Positions 5,731-14,457 are shown, counted from the first letter of the stretch. The stretch: DNA of 14,818 bases from UBA685 sp049889495 (GCA_049889495.1 JBMHDH010000064.1:1-14818); one strand, 5' to 3'. Translations and numbers: made by a program. The notes: a model not told the origin generated them from the sequence alone.

Positions 5731-7387
5731 TCTGGTTAGACGTCATTTGTTTTGGCGCAATATCAGCACGGGCGATGGTCCCATCTGTGATCTGGTAAAT
5801 CTGATACGGCCTGTAATTTATGCCATTTGGCAAAAGACGAAAGGCCCCTGTATAGCCTTTAAAGCCTTGCTCGCTCACTAAATTGGTAATGATTGGCGAT
5901 TGAATAGAGGCTGGTATATTTGTTTTATCAACATCTGTTTTATCAGCCGCATCATTTTCAGAGATTTGTGCACGGCTAAGGGCTGTGGCCGCCACAGCAA
6001 GCCCATCAAAGCCAAGCTGGCCAAGCGTTGATGATGGCATATCAAATACCGCTTGATATCTCTTTGAAAAATCAGCGCGCAATGTCGGATCCAATGTTGC
6101 CACAAACGCACTTTGCAAAGATGGTTCTGTGACCAAGGCCGCATTGGTCCACAAATCTGTGCCAAGATATAACACCCGATCTGGCCCCAAATCATAATAA
6201 GATAATAACGGGGCTACTTTCAAAATAAAGCCGCCGCCGCCTGCTATAATTACAGCGTCATAGGGCACAGGCTTATCTTCGACAAATTCACCCTCTTCAA
6301 GCGGGCGATAGCGGGTAAATTGTTTCAAATTAGCAATCAGCCCTTCATCATCTGCACCAACGGTGCCATCGACAATCATCACGGTGGCAGGCGCCAAGCC
6401 AAAGTCTTTTAAGCGGTTAATGATATGCGCGGTTAATTGCGCGCCATAGGCTGATTGGTCAGATAAAATCGCAATATCCCCATAGCCATTTAACATGGTG
6501 GCAGCGATCAAGCTGTCAATTTGTTGTTCAGGCAAAAAGCCGAGAACCCACAAACCTGGTTTCGCAATCTGGCTGTTATTCGACAGCGATAATAAGGGGA
6601 TGTTATGACGCCGTAATGTTGGGAAGACTTGCTCTGCGGCATCACTAAATAACGGGCCAATGGCAATATCGATCTCTGCTTGTACCGCTGATTGTGCAAG
6701 TGAAGCCAGCTCGTCACTGTTTGATGTATCAAAATAAATCAACTCTAACTTTGGGTCAGCCAATTGGAAAAAGGCAAGCTCTGCGCCTTGTTGAATTTGT
6801 TTGCCATAAGGCTGGCGTGGCCCTGATAAGGGGGCAAAAATCCCGATACGCGCATTGCCATCTTGTTTGATCGGCAAGAGAAATTTTGAGGCTTCTGGCA
6901 CAAGGGCCTCTGGTGCCTTTAACATCGCAAAAGCCGCATCCAGCGCTTCTTCAGCCAAAGAAGGATCTGGCCCTTCTGGGATTAGTTCTTCAAAGGTTTT
7001 TGTAGGTTGTTCTTGCTGTTTGTCTTTGGCATCTGCTTGTTCAATTTCCCAGATGATCGAGGCGATGGTATCTGTGCCAGTATCAGAAGCGATATTATTC
7101 TCTTCTGTAGTAGCCTCTTCTGTGACGGCCTCATCTTTTATGGGGATCGTTTTTTCAAGCAGAGTTACATTATCAGGGGCCACATCATCAGGGGTGCCAT
7201 TATCTGTCGATTTTATATCATCAGCTGTAATATCAGCTTCTGACTTTAAAATTGGCGCGGTTATTTGCGCGCGGCTGTCATCTGAAATCACAGGTGGATT
7301 TGTCGTGCCACATGCCACAAGATAAAAAGCCGCCGCTATCCATAAAAGCGGCTGTATAACTTGTTTTGCGGCATTATATTTCAACAT
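5699..7387 (-). CDS. LpoA/YraM-like outer-membrane lipoprotein (PBP activator family)
   Basis: A lipoprotein with a periplasmic-binding (type I) fold, related to LpoA, which in gammaproteobacteria activates the peptidoglycan synthase PBP1A. From the ATG at 7385-7387 the protein has 562 residues. It starts with a clean lipoprotein signal: positively charged MLKYNAAK, a hydrophobic core, and a lipobox LVAC with the lipidated cysteine at residue 26. A long acidic low-complexity linker follows (about 35-160), then the binding-fold domain starting at IGIFAPLSGPRQPYGKQIQQ, with conserved-looking IGPLF, RHNIPLLSLSNN and GFDGLAVAA stretches. The N-terminal TPR domain of enterobacterial LpoA is absent, so activation of PBP1A is unproven. 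Upstream in-frame starts (GTG 7417, ATG 7414) would add a second hydrophobic stretch and are less likely. It is divergent from rsmI and overlaps hemW by 32 bases. Confidence 0.85.
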   Translation of the reverse strand: MLKYNAAKQVIQPLLWIAAAFYLVACGTTNPPVISDDSRAQITAPILKSEADITADDIKSTDNGTPDDVAPDNVTLLEKTIPIKDEAVTEEATTEENNIASDTGTDTIASIIWEIEQADAKDKQQEQPTKTFEELIPEGPDPSLAEEALDAAFAMLKAPEALVPEASKFLLPIKQDGNARIGIFAPLSGPRQPYGKQIQQGAELAFFQLADPKLELIYFDTSNSDELASLAQSAVQAEIDIAIGPLFSDAAEQVFPTLRRHNIPLLSLSNNSQIAKPGLWVLGFLPEQQIDSLIAATMLNGYGDIAILSDQSAYGAQLTAHIINRLKDFGLAPATVMIVDGTVGADDEGLIANLKQFTRYRPLEEGEFVEDKPVPYDAVIIAGGGGFILKVAPLLSYYDLGPDRVLYLGTDLWTNAALVTEPSLQSAFVATLDPTLRADFSKRYQAVFDMPSSTLGQLGFDGLAVAATALSRAQISENDAADKTDVDKTNIPASIQSPIITNLVSEQGFKGYTGAFRLLPNGINYRPYQIYQITDGTIARADIAPKQMTSNQIRPKELVTNN

Positions 7388-7593
7388 GTAAAGACCCAGA
7401 AAAACCACTATCATCACATCTTTTAATAAAAGGCCTATAACAGAACGAAAGTTAAGGCCCCATGATAAATTGATGCGAAAATACTGTTACCCTTTATTCT
7501 TTCTATGGCAAGATGATACCATAATTTGACCAAATAAAAATCTTTGGCAAAACCCTGTTATAAGACCCAATCATCACGCATTAAAAGGCAGAT

Positions 7594-8427
7594 TTGCTTG
7601 TTATGTTAACCTTAATCACAACACCCATTGGCAATTTGGCTGATATCTCACAACGCAGCAAACAGGCAATGGAAGAGGCCGAAATTCTGGCTTGTGAAGA
7701 TACCAGAACAACCAAAAAGCTGATCTCATTGCTTGGCTTGCATGTTAACGCAAGATTACTGCCTTATCATGACCATAATGGGGCAGAGATGCGGCCGAAA
7801 ATTTTGGACGCCTTGCAAAAAGGGAAAAAAGTGGGTCTGGTTAGTGACGCTGGCACGCCATTAATTTCAGATCCAGGTTATAAGCTTGTGCAAGAAGCAC
7901 GCGATTTGCATTTGCCTGTCACAGCAACATCAGGGGCATGTGCGCCTATACTGGCATTGATTTTATCAGGCTTGCCATCTGATCGGTTTTTATTTCATGG
8001 ATTTTTGCCAGAAAAAGGCAAAGCCGCTTCGCAATGGCTTGAAGATTGCCAATCACTTCGTACAACATCCTTGTTTTTTGTTAGCCCAAGCCAATTGGAA
8101 AAACATCTGACATTGATCGCTGATAAATGGGGCAACAGACAGATGGCCTTGGTGCGCGAAATCACAAAATTACATGAAGAAGTGCGCCGCGGACCAATCC
8201 TTGAGATATTAGCAGAGATCACAGCAGGGGCAAAACCCAAAGGTGAACTTGTACTGGTCATCGCCCCACCTGAAAAAACAGATGATTACACAGATGATGA
8301 AATCAGAGACTTGCTGGAAGACCGTTTGCAAAATTTATCGTTAAAAGATGCGGTCGCAGAAGTGGCTAGCCTGAGCGGTAAGGGCAAGAAAACAGTGTAT
8401 CAAATGGCCTTGGAAATCAAAGGGTGA
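7594..8427 (+). CDS. rsmI: 16S rRNA (cytidine1402-2'-O)-methyltransferase RsmI
   Basis: SAM-dependent methyltransferase of the tetrapyrrole-methylase fold that modifies the ribose of C1402 in the decoding centre of 16S rRNA. It has up to 277 residues. Motifs are LITTPIGNLADISQR near the start, CEDTRTTKKLISLLG near 33, the SAM-binding LVSDAGTPLISDPG near 83, and GDRF-like SDRFLFHGFLP near 128. Two starts are possible. The TTG at 7594 has AAAAGG 5 bases upstream, while the more usual-looking ATG at 7603 (MLTLITTPIG) leaves a 14-base spacing. The Shine-Dalgarno spacing favours TTG, so I use it. The stop overlaps the next start by four bases (GTGA), coupling it to yraN. It is divergent from the lpoA-like gene, as in Escherichia coli yraL/yraM. 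Confidence 0.94.
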   Translation: MLVMLTLITTPIGNLADISQRSKQAMEEAEILACEDTRTTKKLISLLGLHVNARLLPYHDHNGAEMRPKILDALQKGKKVGLVSDAGTPLISDPGYKLVQEARDLHLPVTATSGACAPILALILSGLPSDRFLFHGFLPEKGKAASQWLEDCQSLRTTSLFFVSPSQLEKHLTLIADKWGNRQMALVREITKLHEEVRRGPILEILAEITAGAKPKGELVLVIAPPEKTDDYTDDEIRDLLEDRLQNLSLKDAVAEVASLSGKGKKTVYQMALEIKG

Positions 8428-8819
8428 CAAGGCGGCGTTCGTCCAGAGCGTATCAAATCTCTTACTTTGTTGGTTTACTTGCGGAATTACTAATATTCAT
8501 GATCTATGCCATGCGGGGCTGGCGGCTGATCAAATGGCGGCATCGCTCAGCCTATGGCGAAATTGACTTAATCTTGCAGAAACAGACGATCATTTGTTTT
8601 GTTGAGGTGAAATATCGCAGGCAATATAGCTATGATCTGCATCCCATCCACCAGCGTGATTTGCAGCGCTTGCGACGGGCTGGCACAGCTGCCTATGCCA
8701 AATATGGCAAGAACCGAGCAGCGCAATTTGATATTATGATCTTATCTGGATGGGGCAGAATTCATGCCTATCCCAATCATGTGACATTGCCGATATCGGG
8801 AATAGATGACAGCTTGTAA
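8424..8819 (+). CDS. yraN: YraN/UPF0102 family endonuclease-like protein
   Basis: A member of the UPF0102 family, which has a PD-(D/E)xK nuclease-type fold; its cellular role is not established. The 131 residues show the expected elements: a conserved AE (20-21) in the first helix, RGWRLIKWRHRSAYGEIDLI at 31-50, and CFVEVKYR at 58-65, which gives the acidic and lysine residues of the core (E46, D48, E61, K63). The N-terminal helix is more hydrophobic than usual for the family. The GTG start overlaps the rsmI stop by four bases, so translation is probably coupled. Confidence 0.9.
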   Translation: MTRRRSSRAYQISYFVGLLAELLIFMIYAMRGWRLIKWRHRSAYGEIDLILQKQTIICFVEVKYRRQYSYDLHPIHQRDLQRLRRAGTAAYAKYGKNRAAQFDIMILSGWGRIHAYPNHVTLPISGIDDSL

Positions 8820-8955
8820 AATAGTCTTGTCGGTTTTTGTTGAAATAGGTAATAGTGGTAACAGATGATGGCCTATCGCCTTCTAAGAAAACTGGTGCAA
8901 ATTCGCCGCCACATAGGCCCAATAGACGCATAACAGAAAGAGAAAAGACTCCACC

Positions 8956-9549
8956 ATGTCTCGTATCAATTCGCTAATCACTGCCTTATTTTTGACTTGC
9001 AGCCTTGCTTTAACAGCTTGTGCGCCAGCACTTGTGGGGGTGGGAACAGCTGCGGTTGCGGCATCATCCACCGAAAAAGGCTTTTCCACATCTGTGTCAG
9101 ATAATGTGATTAAAACCAAATTAGCAGATCGGTTTTTGCGTGACGATGTTGATTTGGTCCAAGGGGTATCTGTATCTGTGAATGAAGGAGCCGTCCTTTT
9201 GACAGGGATTGTCGCCACCCAAGAAAAGAAAATCAATGCCACAAGATTGGCATGGGAAATCAAGGGCGTCAGAGAAGTTGTCAATGAAATTGAAGTGACA
9301 GACAGCACATCCATTAAAACAAAAGCCAAAGATTTTGCCGCTGCAGCGCAATTCCGTTTGAAAATCATTGGTGACAGCAATGTGTCATCCCTTAATTATT
9401 CTGTCGATGTGGTCGATGGTGTTGTGTACTTGTCTGGTGTTGCAGAAAATGAAGAAGAGCGTGCGCGTGTGGTGGCCTTGGCACAAGAATTGCCATTCGC
9501 CAAAAAAGTGGTGGATTACATTATCCTATCTTCAGATCGACGCGAATAG
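8956..9549 (+). CDS. dolP: Two-BON-domain outer-membrane lipoprotein (DolP/YraP type)
   Basis: A periplasm-facing lipoprotein with a tandem of BON domains, similar in size (197 versus 191 residues) and layout to DolP (YraP) of Escherichia coli, which binds anionic phospholipid and supports outer-membrane integrity. The signal peptide is visible: MSRIN, a hydrophobic core, then the lipobox LTAC with C22, followed by APALVGVGTAAVAAS, which closely resembles the start of mature DolP. The first BON domain spans about 46-115 (VNEGAVLLTGIVATQEKK, VREVVNEIEV) and the second about 120-195 (VDGVVYLSGVAENEEERARV, AKKVVDYI). It lies 136 bases after yraN and 15 bases before gshB. The neighbourhood supports DolP over OsmY. 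Confidence 0.87.
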   Translation: MSRINSLITALFLTCSLALTACAPALVGVGTAAVAASSTEKGFSTSVSDNVIKTKLADRFLRDDVDLVQGVSVSVNEGAVLLTGIVATQEKKINATRLAWEIKGVREVVNEIEVTDSTSIKTKAKDFAAAAQFRLKIIGDSNVSSLNYSVDVVDGVVYLSGVAENEEERARVVALAQELPFAKKVVDYIILSSDRRE

Positions 9550-9564
9550 GGCATAAGCATCATT

Positions 9565-10533
9565 ATGAGCCTGAAAACCGCCATTCAAATGGACCCCATC
9601 GCCGCGATTGATATCACTGGCGATACCAGCTTTGCCTTTGCGCTAGAGGCGCAAAAACGCGGCCATGATCTGTATTATTATCTACCAGATAGCCTGACAT
9701 TGGATGGCGATACCTTATTTGCTCAGCTTCGCAAAATCACCGTGCGTGATGAAGTTGGCAATCATGTCGATGAAGAGGCGCCAATCTATGGCCCCTTATC
9801 AGATATGGATGTGATCTTAATGCGCCAAGATCCGCCCTTTGATATGGCCTATATCACCGCCACCCATTTGCTAGAGCATCTGCCAAAATCAACAATGGTG
9901 GTCAATCACCCTGCCGAAGTGCGCAATGCGCCTGAAAAAATTCTCGTGCTTGATTTTCCAGACTTAATGCCAGCCACCATGGTAAGCCGTGATATCGAAG
10001 CCATCACCGCCTTTCGGGCCAAACATAAAGATATCATCATTAAACCGCTTTATGGCAATGGCGGGGCAGGTGTGTTTTTGGTGAAAGATGGCGATAAGAA
10101 TTTCAACGCACTTCTTGAAATGTTTTTGGCCAATTCACGCGAACCTGTGATGGCGCAAGCTTATTTACCAGATGTCACCAAAGGCGATAAACGCATCATC
10201 TTAATTGATGGCAAGGCTGTTGGTGCGATTAACCGTGTCCCTGCCAAGGATGAAGCCAGGTCCAATATGCATGTTGGCGGACAGGCTGTGGCAAGTGAAT
10301 TGACAGATCGTGATCTTGAAATCTGCGCTATTATTGGCCCTGTGTTAAAAGAACGCGGCTTATTATTTGTTGGCATTGATGTGATCGGTGATTATTTAAC
10401 TGAAATCAATGTCACCTCGCCCACAGGCATCAGAGAGTTTGAACGTTTCACTGGCATAAGCTTAGCCGCAAAGACATGGGATGCGATTGAACAAAATGCC
10501 CCCCATTATGTCAGCAACCGAATCTGCCGATAA
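9565..10533 (+). CDS. gshB: Glutathione synthetase
   Basis: ATP-grasp ligase that joins gamma-glutamylcysteine and glycine to make glutathione, using ATP and Mg2+ in the cytoplasm. At 322 residues it has the normal length. Diagnostic segments are MRQDPPFDMAYITATHLLE near 90, VVNHPAEVRNAPEKILVLDF near 112, IIIKPLYGNGGAGVF near 157 (ATP-binding loop), DKRIILIDGKAVGAINRVPA near 211, and INVTSPTGIREFE near 286. The tail after KTWDAIEQNA (about 10 residues) goes beyond the conserved core and is encoded where the gene overlaps the convergent comM-like gene by 28 bases. It follows the DolP-like gene by 15 bases. Confidence 0.96.
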   Translation: MSLKTAIQMDPIAAIDITGDTSFAFALEAQKRGHDLYYYLPDSLTLDGDTLFAQLRKITVRDEVGNHVDEEAPIYGPLSDMDVILMRQDPPFDMAYITATHLLEHLPKSTMVVNHPAEVRNAPEKILVLDFPDLMPATMVSRDIEAITAFRAKHKDIIIKPLYGNGGAGVFLVKDGDKNFNALLEMFLANSREPVMAQAYLPDVTKGDKRIILIDGKAVGAINRVPAKDEARSNMHVGGQAVASELTDRDLEICAIIGPVLKERGLLFVGIDVIGDYLTEINVTSPTGIREFERFTGISLAAKTWDAIEQNAPHYVSNRICR

Positions 10534-12029
10534 GATACCGCTTCTTGTAAATGATGTTTTTGCACGTCAGTTGCGCCTTCTAGATCTGCAATGGTTCTGG
10601 CCACTTTTAACAATTTATGATAGCCGCGCCCTGTCAAAGATAGGCTTTCAATCGCTTGTCGGATAAATTGCTTTGCTTCATCATTAAGTGCGTCAGATAG
10701 ATCATCAGCTTGCGGCTCTGCCCCAAAATTCTGTGCCTTTAACTGGACTTCTTTTGTGCGATCTAGCGCAAATCGCCTAGCTTGTTCAATACGCGCTTTA
10801 ATGTCTTTTGATTGTTGGCCAGATGCGCTGTCCAATAATTGAATTGGCGCAATGGCCGCCACATCAATGATCAAATCAAACCGATCTAAAAGCGGCCCTG
10901 ATAATTTTGCCATATAGCTTTTGCCACAATCTGGTGCACGGCTACAGGCTCTGCCAGCGTCAAATAAAAACCCACAACGGCAAGGATTCATCGCGGCAAC
11001 AAGCTGAAAACGAGCGGGATAGCGAATATGATGATTGGCACGTGCGATAATCACCTCTCCTGTTTCGAGCGGCTGGCGCAATGCATCCAACACAGGTCTT
11101 TGAAATTCAGGTAATTCATCCAAAAACAACACCCCATGATGGGCCAATGAAATTTCACCAGGCTTTGCCTTGGCACCGCCGCCCACCAATGCCGCCATAG
11201 AGGCCGAATGATGCGGGTCACGATAAGGCCGGTTCATAATTATGGATCTGGTTTCATGAGGTTCCAAAAAGGTGCCAGCTAGGGAATGGATCATTGTCAC
11301 TTCAAGTGCTTCAGCAGGCGTTAAATCAGGAAGCAGGCCAGCCAGACGGCTTGCCAACATGGATTTTCCAGCACCAGGCGGACCGACCATCAATAAATGA
11401 TGTGCGCCAGCCGCCGCTATTTCCAACACACGTTTGGCTGTTTCTTGGCCTTTGATATCTGCCATATCGGGATAGGTTTCAGGCGCCAACATGTTTGGCC
11501 TGTCTGGCGGCGGCAAAACAGATTGCCCCTTTAAATGTGCGACAAGTGCCAATAAAGAGGGCGCCGCAATGATCTCCGCATCTGCCGCCCATTGCGCTTC
11601 AGCCCCATTTTGCCTTGGGCAAATCAACGCCATCTGATGAGCAGCCGCATGAATAGCCGCAGACAGGGCACCTGAGACAGATTGCACCCCGCCTGTTAAT
11701 GATAATTCACCAATAATCAGCGCATTTTCTACATCATCAGGTGATAACACCCCCATCGCAACCAATAAGGCAACCGCGATTGGCAAATCGAAATGCGCCC
11801 CTTCTTTGGTCACATCGGCTGGTGATAAATTTATCGCAATGCGCTTGGCAGGAAGAGACAGCCCCATAGACGATAACGCCGCTCTGATACGTTCTTTTGA
11901 TTCTGCCACCGCTTTATCTGCTAGCCCAACAATCATCATGGCAGGCAAACCATTTGATAAATGCGCTTGTACTTCAATTGGTATGGTTTCTAGCCCGCGA
12001 AACGCAACGGTATGAATAACAGCGTTCAT
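10506..12029 (-). CDS. comM: ComM/YifB family AAA+ ATPase (Mg-chelatase-like)
   Basis: A AAA+ ATPase of the YifB/ComM family. Characterised ComM is a hexameric helicase that promotes branch migration when single-stranded DNA is integrated during natural transformation; whether this organism is competent is unknown. The 507 residues comprise an N-terminal Lon-protease-like domain (about 1-170, with GLPAMMIVGLADKAVAESKE and RIAINLSPADVTKEG), Walker A GPPGAGKS at 216-223, Walker B LFLDELPEF at 301-309, RDPHHSAS near 270, a cysteine cluster at 350, 352, 362 and 368 that may bind zinc, and LSGPLLDRFDL near 377. The ATG follows GGGGAG closely. It is separated by 116 bases from hinT and overlaps gshB tail to tail. 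Confidence 0.94.
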   Translation of the reverse strand: MNAVIHTVAFRGLETIPIEVQAHLSNGLPAMMIVGLADKAVAESKERIRAALSSMGLSLPAKRIAINLSPADVTKEGAHFDLPIAVALLVAMGVLSPDDVENALIIGELSLTGGVQSVSGALSAAIHAAAHQMALICPRQNGAEAQWAADAEIIAAPSLLALVAHLKGQSVLPPPDRPNMLAPETYPDMADIKGQETAKRVLEIAAAGAHHLLMVGPPGAGKSMLASRLAGLLPDLTPAEALEVTMIHSLAGTFLEPHETRSIIMNRPYRDPHHSASMAALVGGGAKAKPGEISLAHHGVLFLDELPEFQRPVLDALRQPLETGEVIIARANHHIRYPARFQLVAAMNPCRCGFLFDAGRACSRAPDCGKSYMAKLSGPLLDRFDLIIDVAAIAPIQLLDSASGQQSKDIKARIEQARRFALDRTKEVQLKAQNFGAEPQADDLSDALNDEAKQFIRQAIESLSLTGRGYHKLLKVARTIADLEGATDVQKHHLQEAVSYRQIRLLT

Positions 12030-12145
12030 CCTCTCCCCACGATAGCATGCTTCTGAAAGGATTATCCAAACAGATCATGTTATCCTGAAGCGGGTTAAGA
12101 TTTAAACACAAGAGACCAAAGGCAATTTTGCTTGCGTGATGATGA

Positions 12146-12508
12146 TTAACGAGCGCGCAACGGGCCGATTGGCTCACCGCCAAGAATATGCATATGAAGA
12201 TGCGGCACTTCTTGATGAGAATCTGCACCTGTATTGGCAATGATGCGATAGCCACCTTCTTCGAGACCTGCTTTTTTGGCTGCGCGTCCAATGGCGGTGA
12301 CAAAGGCCGATTGTTCTTGCAAAGAAGCCTTGGCAGCAAAATCAGCCATATCAACATAAGCGCCTTTAGGAATGACAAGGATATGCACAGGCGCTTGTGG
12401 CTGAATATCATGAAAGGCCAATGTGTGTTCACATTCATCATGTTTGTTACAAGGGATTTCCCCACGCAAAATTTTAGCGAAGATATTAGAGCTATCATAC
12501 ATGATCAT
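12146..12508 (-). CDS. hinT: HIT family hydrolase (HinT-like)
   Basis: A histidine-triad nucleotide-binding protein; HinT-type members hydrolyse AMP-lysine and other adenosine phosphoramidates. The 120 residues end with the catalytic triad segment EVPHLHMHILGG (H103, H105, H107). NIFAKILRGEIP is the usual N-terminus, and VHILVIPK precedes the central helices. Two ATG codons are possible, at 12508 and 12502; the second has a better distance (9 bases) to AAAAGG. It lies 31 bases after hisE on the same strand, so it is probably transcribed with the histidine genes. Confidence 0.93.
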   Translation of the reverse strand: MIMYDSSNIFAKILRGEIPCNKHDECEHTLAFHDIQPQAPVHILVIPKGAYVDMADFAAKASLQEQSAFVTAIGRAAKKAGLEEGGYRIIANTGADSHQEVPHLHMHILGGEPIGPLRAR

Positions 12509-12539
12509 ACACCTTTTTTAATTTGGGCCTGTTGTAAGC

Positions 12540-12863
12540 TTATGTTTGAGATCTATTGGCTTTTTCAACAAGGCCAGATGTGCCGCGTCTTTCTTTCAAA
12601 ACCGCCCAAACATCATCAGCAGATAGACCCGCTGATTGCCAAACAACCAATAAATGATAGAGCAGATCAGCAGATTCCTTTGCCAAAGCATCCTTGTCAC
12701 CTTTCATCACCTCAATGATGGTTTCTGTGACTTCTTCTGCCAATTTGCGAACTGGTTTTTCTGGCGCAGATGCCAGCAAGCTAGCGGTATAGCTTGTGCC
12801 AGGATCATCACCTGATTTGGCTTTGATCTCAGCAAATAACTCATCAAGAATATGCGCATTCAT
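12540..12863 (-). CDS. hisE: Phosphoribosyl-ATP pyrophosphohydrolase
   Basis: Second step of histidine biosynthesis: converts phosphoribosyl-ATP to phosphoribosyl-AMP and pyrophosphate. At 107 residues it is a stand-alone HisE, not fused to HisI. The MazG-like metal-binding helices are visible: RKLAEEVTETIIEVMKGD at 39-56 with E43, E44 and E47, and ESADLLYHLLVV at 63-74 with E63 and D66. SYTASLL at 24-30 is also typical. A Shine-Dalgarno AAGGA lies 8 bases before the ATG. It lies 62 bases after hisF. Confidence 0.95.
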   Translation of the reverse strand: MNAHILDELFAEIKAKSGDDPGTSYTASLLASAPEKPVRKLAEEVTETIIEVMKGDKDALAKESADLLYHLLVVWQSAGLSADDVWAVLKERRGTSGLVEKANRSQT

Positions 12864-12925
12864 GGCTATTTTCCTTATCGACCTTATTTCATGACCTTAT
12901 TTTACGATGTCTGTTGCGGCATGAT

Positions 12926-13690
12926 CTATGCCAGACGTCGAACAGGCACGCCAGCTTGTGCCATAGCTGATTTTGCCTCATCAATGGTCATTTGTCCAAA
13001 ATGAAACACAGATGCCGCCAAAACAGCAGAGGCATGACCTTCTGTGATAGCTGTGGCAAAATCATCAGCCTTGCCAGCCCCGCCTGAGGCAATCACTGGC
13101 ACCGACACCGCATCTGATACAGCCCTTGTTAAGGGCAAATCAAAACCATCTTTGGTGCCATCCCCGCGCATAGAGGTCAATAAAATCTCGCCAGCGCCAC
13201 GTTCCACACCTCTGGCGGCCCATTCAACCGCATCAATGCCTGTGCCTTTTCGTCCACCATGGGTGAATACTTCAAAAAATCCTTGATCATTCATCTTGGC
13301 ATCAATACCAAGCACAACACATTGCGATCCAAATTTATCAGCCGCACGGCTTAATAAATCAGGATCAGCCACAGCCGATGAATTTACAGACACCTTATCA
13401 GCGCCAGATAATAACATGCGCCGATAATCATTTACATGACGCACCCCGCCCCCAACGGTCAAAGGCATAAAACAATGATCTGCCACTTTGGCAATCACAT
13501 CATAAATCGACTCGCGCCCTTCATGACTGGCCGAAATATCAAGCAAACATAATTCATCTGCGCCAGCTGCATCATAGATTTTGGCTTGTTCAACAGGATC
13601 ACCAGCATCAACCAAATTCACGAAATTCACGCCTTTGACAACGCGCCCTTCGTGAACATCAAGACAGGGAATAACGCGCGCGCTTAACAT
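12926..13690 (-). CDS. hisF: Imidazole glycerol phosphate synthase, cyclase subunit HisF
   Basis: A (beta/alpha)8-barrel that uses ammonia from the HisH glutaminase to convert PRFAR to imidazole-glycerol phosphate and AICAR. The 254 residues carry both catalytic aspartates: D11 in VIPCLDVHEGRVVKG and D130 in VLGIDAK. LTVGGGVR, GADKVSVNSSA, LTSMRGDGTKDGFD and VIASGGAGK form the phosphate-binding loops. The start ATG lies inside the hisA 3' end (7-base overlap), indicating translational coupling that may balance the two barrel enzymes. hisH is not in the window. Confidence 0.97.
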   Translation of the reverse strand: MLSARVIPCLDVHEGRVVKGVNFVNLVDAGDPVEQAKIYDAAGADELCLLDISASHEGRESIYDVIAKVADHCFMPLTVGGGVRHVNDYRRMLLSGADKVSVNSSAVADPDLLSRAADKFGSQCVVLGIDAKMNDQGFFEVFTHGGRKGTGIDAVEWAARGVERGAGEILLTSMRGDGTKDGFDLPLTRAVSDAVSVPVIASGGAGKADDFATAITEGHASAVLAASVFHFGQMTIDEAKSAMAQAGVPVRRLA

Positions 13691-14457
13691 AACGCACCAT
13701 CTTGTGCCACGCTGGTATTGGCCGCATGCGCCTTAGCAAGAGCCAGAGCTTGTTTCAAATCAAGGCGGCCATCATAAATCGCGCGGCCCGTAATCACGCC
13801 AGCAATCCCTCTTTCAACCTCTGCCAAACAAGCTTCAATATCATCAAGACCAGCCACACCCCCTGAAGCGATCACAGGAATAGAGACAGCTTTGGCAATC
13901 TCAGCGGTGGCTTGTGCATTAACACCTGTCAGCGCACCATCGCGGCCAATATCCGTGAAAATCACAGCTCCAACACCGCAATCTTCAAAACGGCGCACCA
14001 GATCAGTTGCCTTTACATCAGAGACATCTAGCCAACCTTCGGCCGCAATCATGCCACCTTTCGCATCTGCGCCAACCGCGATTTGCCCAGGAAAGGCTTT
14101 GGCAGCGTCCTTGACCAATTGCGGAGATCGCAAAGCAGCGGTTCCCAAGATAACACGCGCCACACCAGCGGCCAGCCATCTTTCAATATGATCAATGGTT
14201 CTGATGCCGCCACCAAGCTGAATTTTCGCACCTGTTGCCAAAATAGCTTGAACCGCTTCCAGATTTACGCCATTGCCAGCCAATGCCCCATCAAGATCAA
14301 CAACATGAACCCAATTGGCCCCCTCATCCAAAAAGGATTGGGCTTGTTTGGCAGGATCAGGCGCATAAACAGTCAATTTATCAAAATCGCCATGCAGCAA
14401 ACGCACCCCTTGGCCATCTTTTAGATCAATTGCTGGATAAATTTCAAAGTCAGACAT
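13684..14457 (-). CDS. hisA: ProFAR isomerase HisA
   Basis: Phosphoribosylformimino-5-aminoimidazole carboxamide ribotide isomerase, the (beta/alpha)8-barrel enzyme just before HisF in the pathway. The 257 residues show the catalytic D11 in YPAIDLKDGQGVRL and D131 in VGADAKGG, with FTDIGRDGALTGVN at 167-180. QLGGGIRT and PVIASGGVAG are the phosphate-binding loops. The family usually has VGIDARDG in place of VGADAKGG, a mild departure that keeps the catalytic aspartate. It overlaps hisF by seven bases and follows the acetyltransferase gene by 31 bases. Confidence 0.97.
   Translation of the reverse strand: MSDFEIYPAIDLKDGQGVRLLHGDFDKLTVYAPDPAKQAQSFLDEGANWVHVVDLDGALAGNGVNLEAVQAILATGAKIQLGGGIRTIDHIERWLAAGVARVILGTAALRSPQLVKDAAKAFPGQIAVGADAKGGMIAAEGWLDVSDVKATDLVRRFEDCGVGAVIFTDIGRDGALTGVNAQATAEIAKAVSIPVIASGGVAGLDDIEACLAEVERGIAGVITGRAIYDGRLDLKQALALAKAHAANTSVAQDGALC

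Noticed and set aside
6855..7325. 156-codon plus-strand frame rich in Ser, Ala and Val
   Set aside because: Antisense shadow of the acidic linker of the lpoA-like gene; its composition reflects the complementary strand.
7420..7432. 13-base palindrome CTTTTAATAAAAG upstream of the lpoA-like gene
   Set aside because: Short and AT-rich in an AT-rich gap; expected by chance, with no matching operator recognised.
8827..8855. Possible promoter TTGTCG-N17-TAATAG before the DolP-like gene
   Set aside because: The -10 match is only 3 of 6, too weak to annotate although the 136-base gap could hold a promoter.
11974..12498. 174-codon minus-strand frame across the comM-hinT gap
   Set aside because: It is out of frame with hinT, which has the full HIT motif, and runs into the start of comM; no family features.
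12526..12575. Imperfect inverted repeat GGCCTGTTG/CAACAAGGCC near the hisE stop
   Set aside because: The loop is 31 bases, one arm lies in hisE coding sequence, and no T-run follows on the transcribed strand, so it is not a supported terminator.
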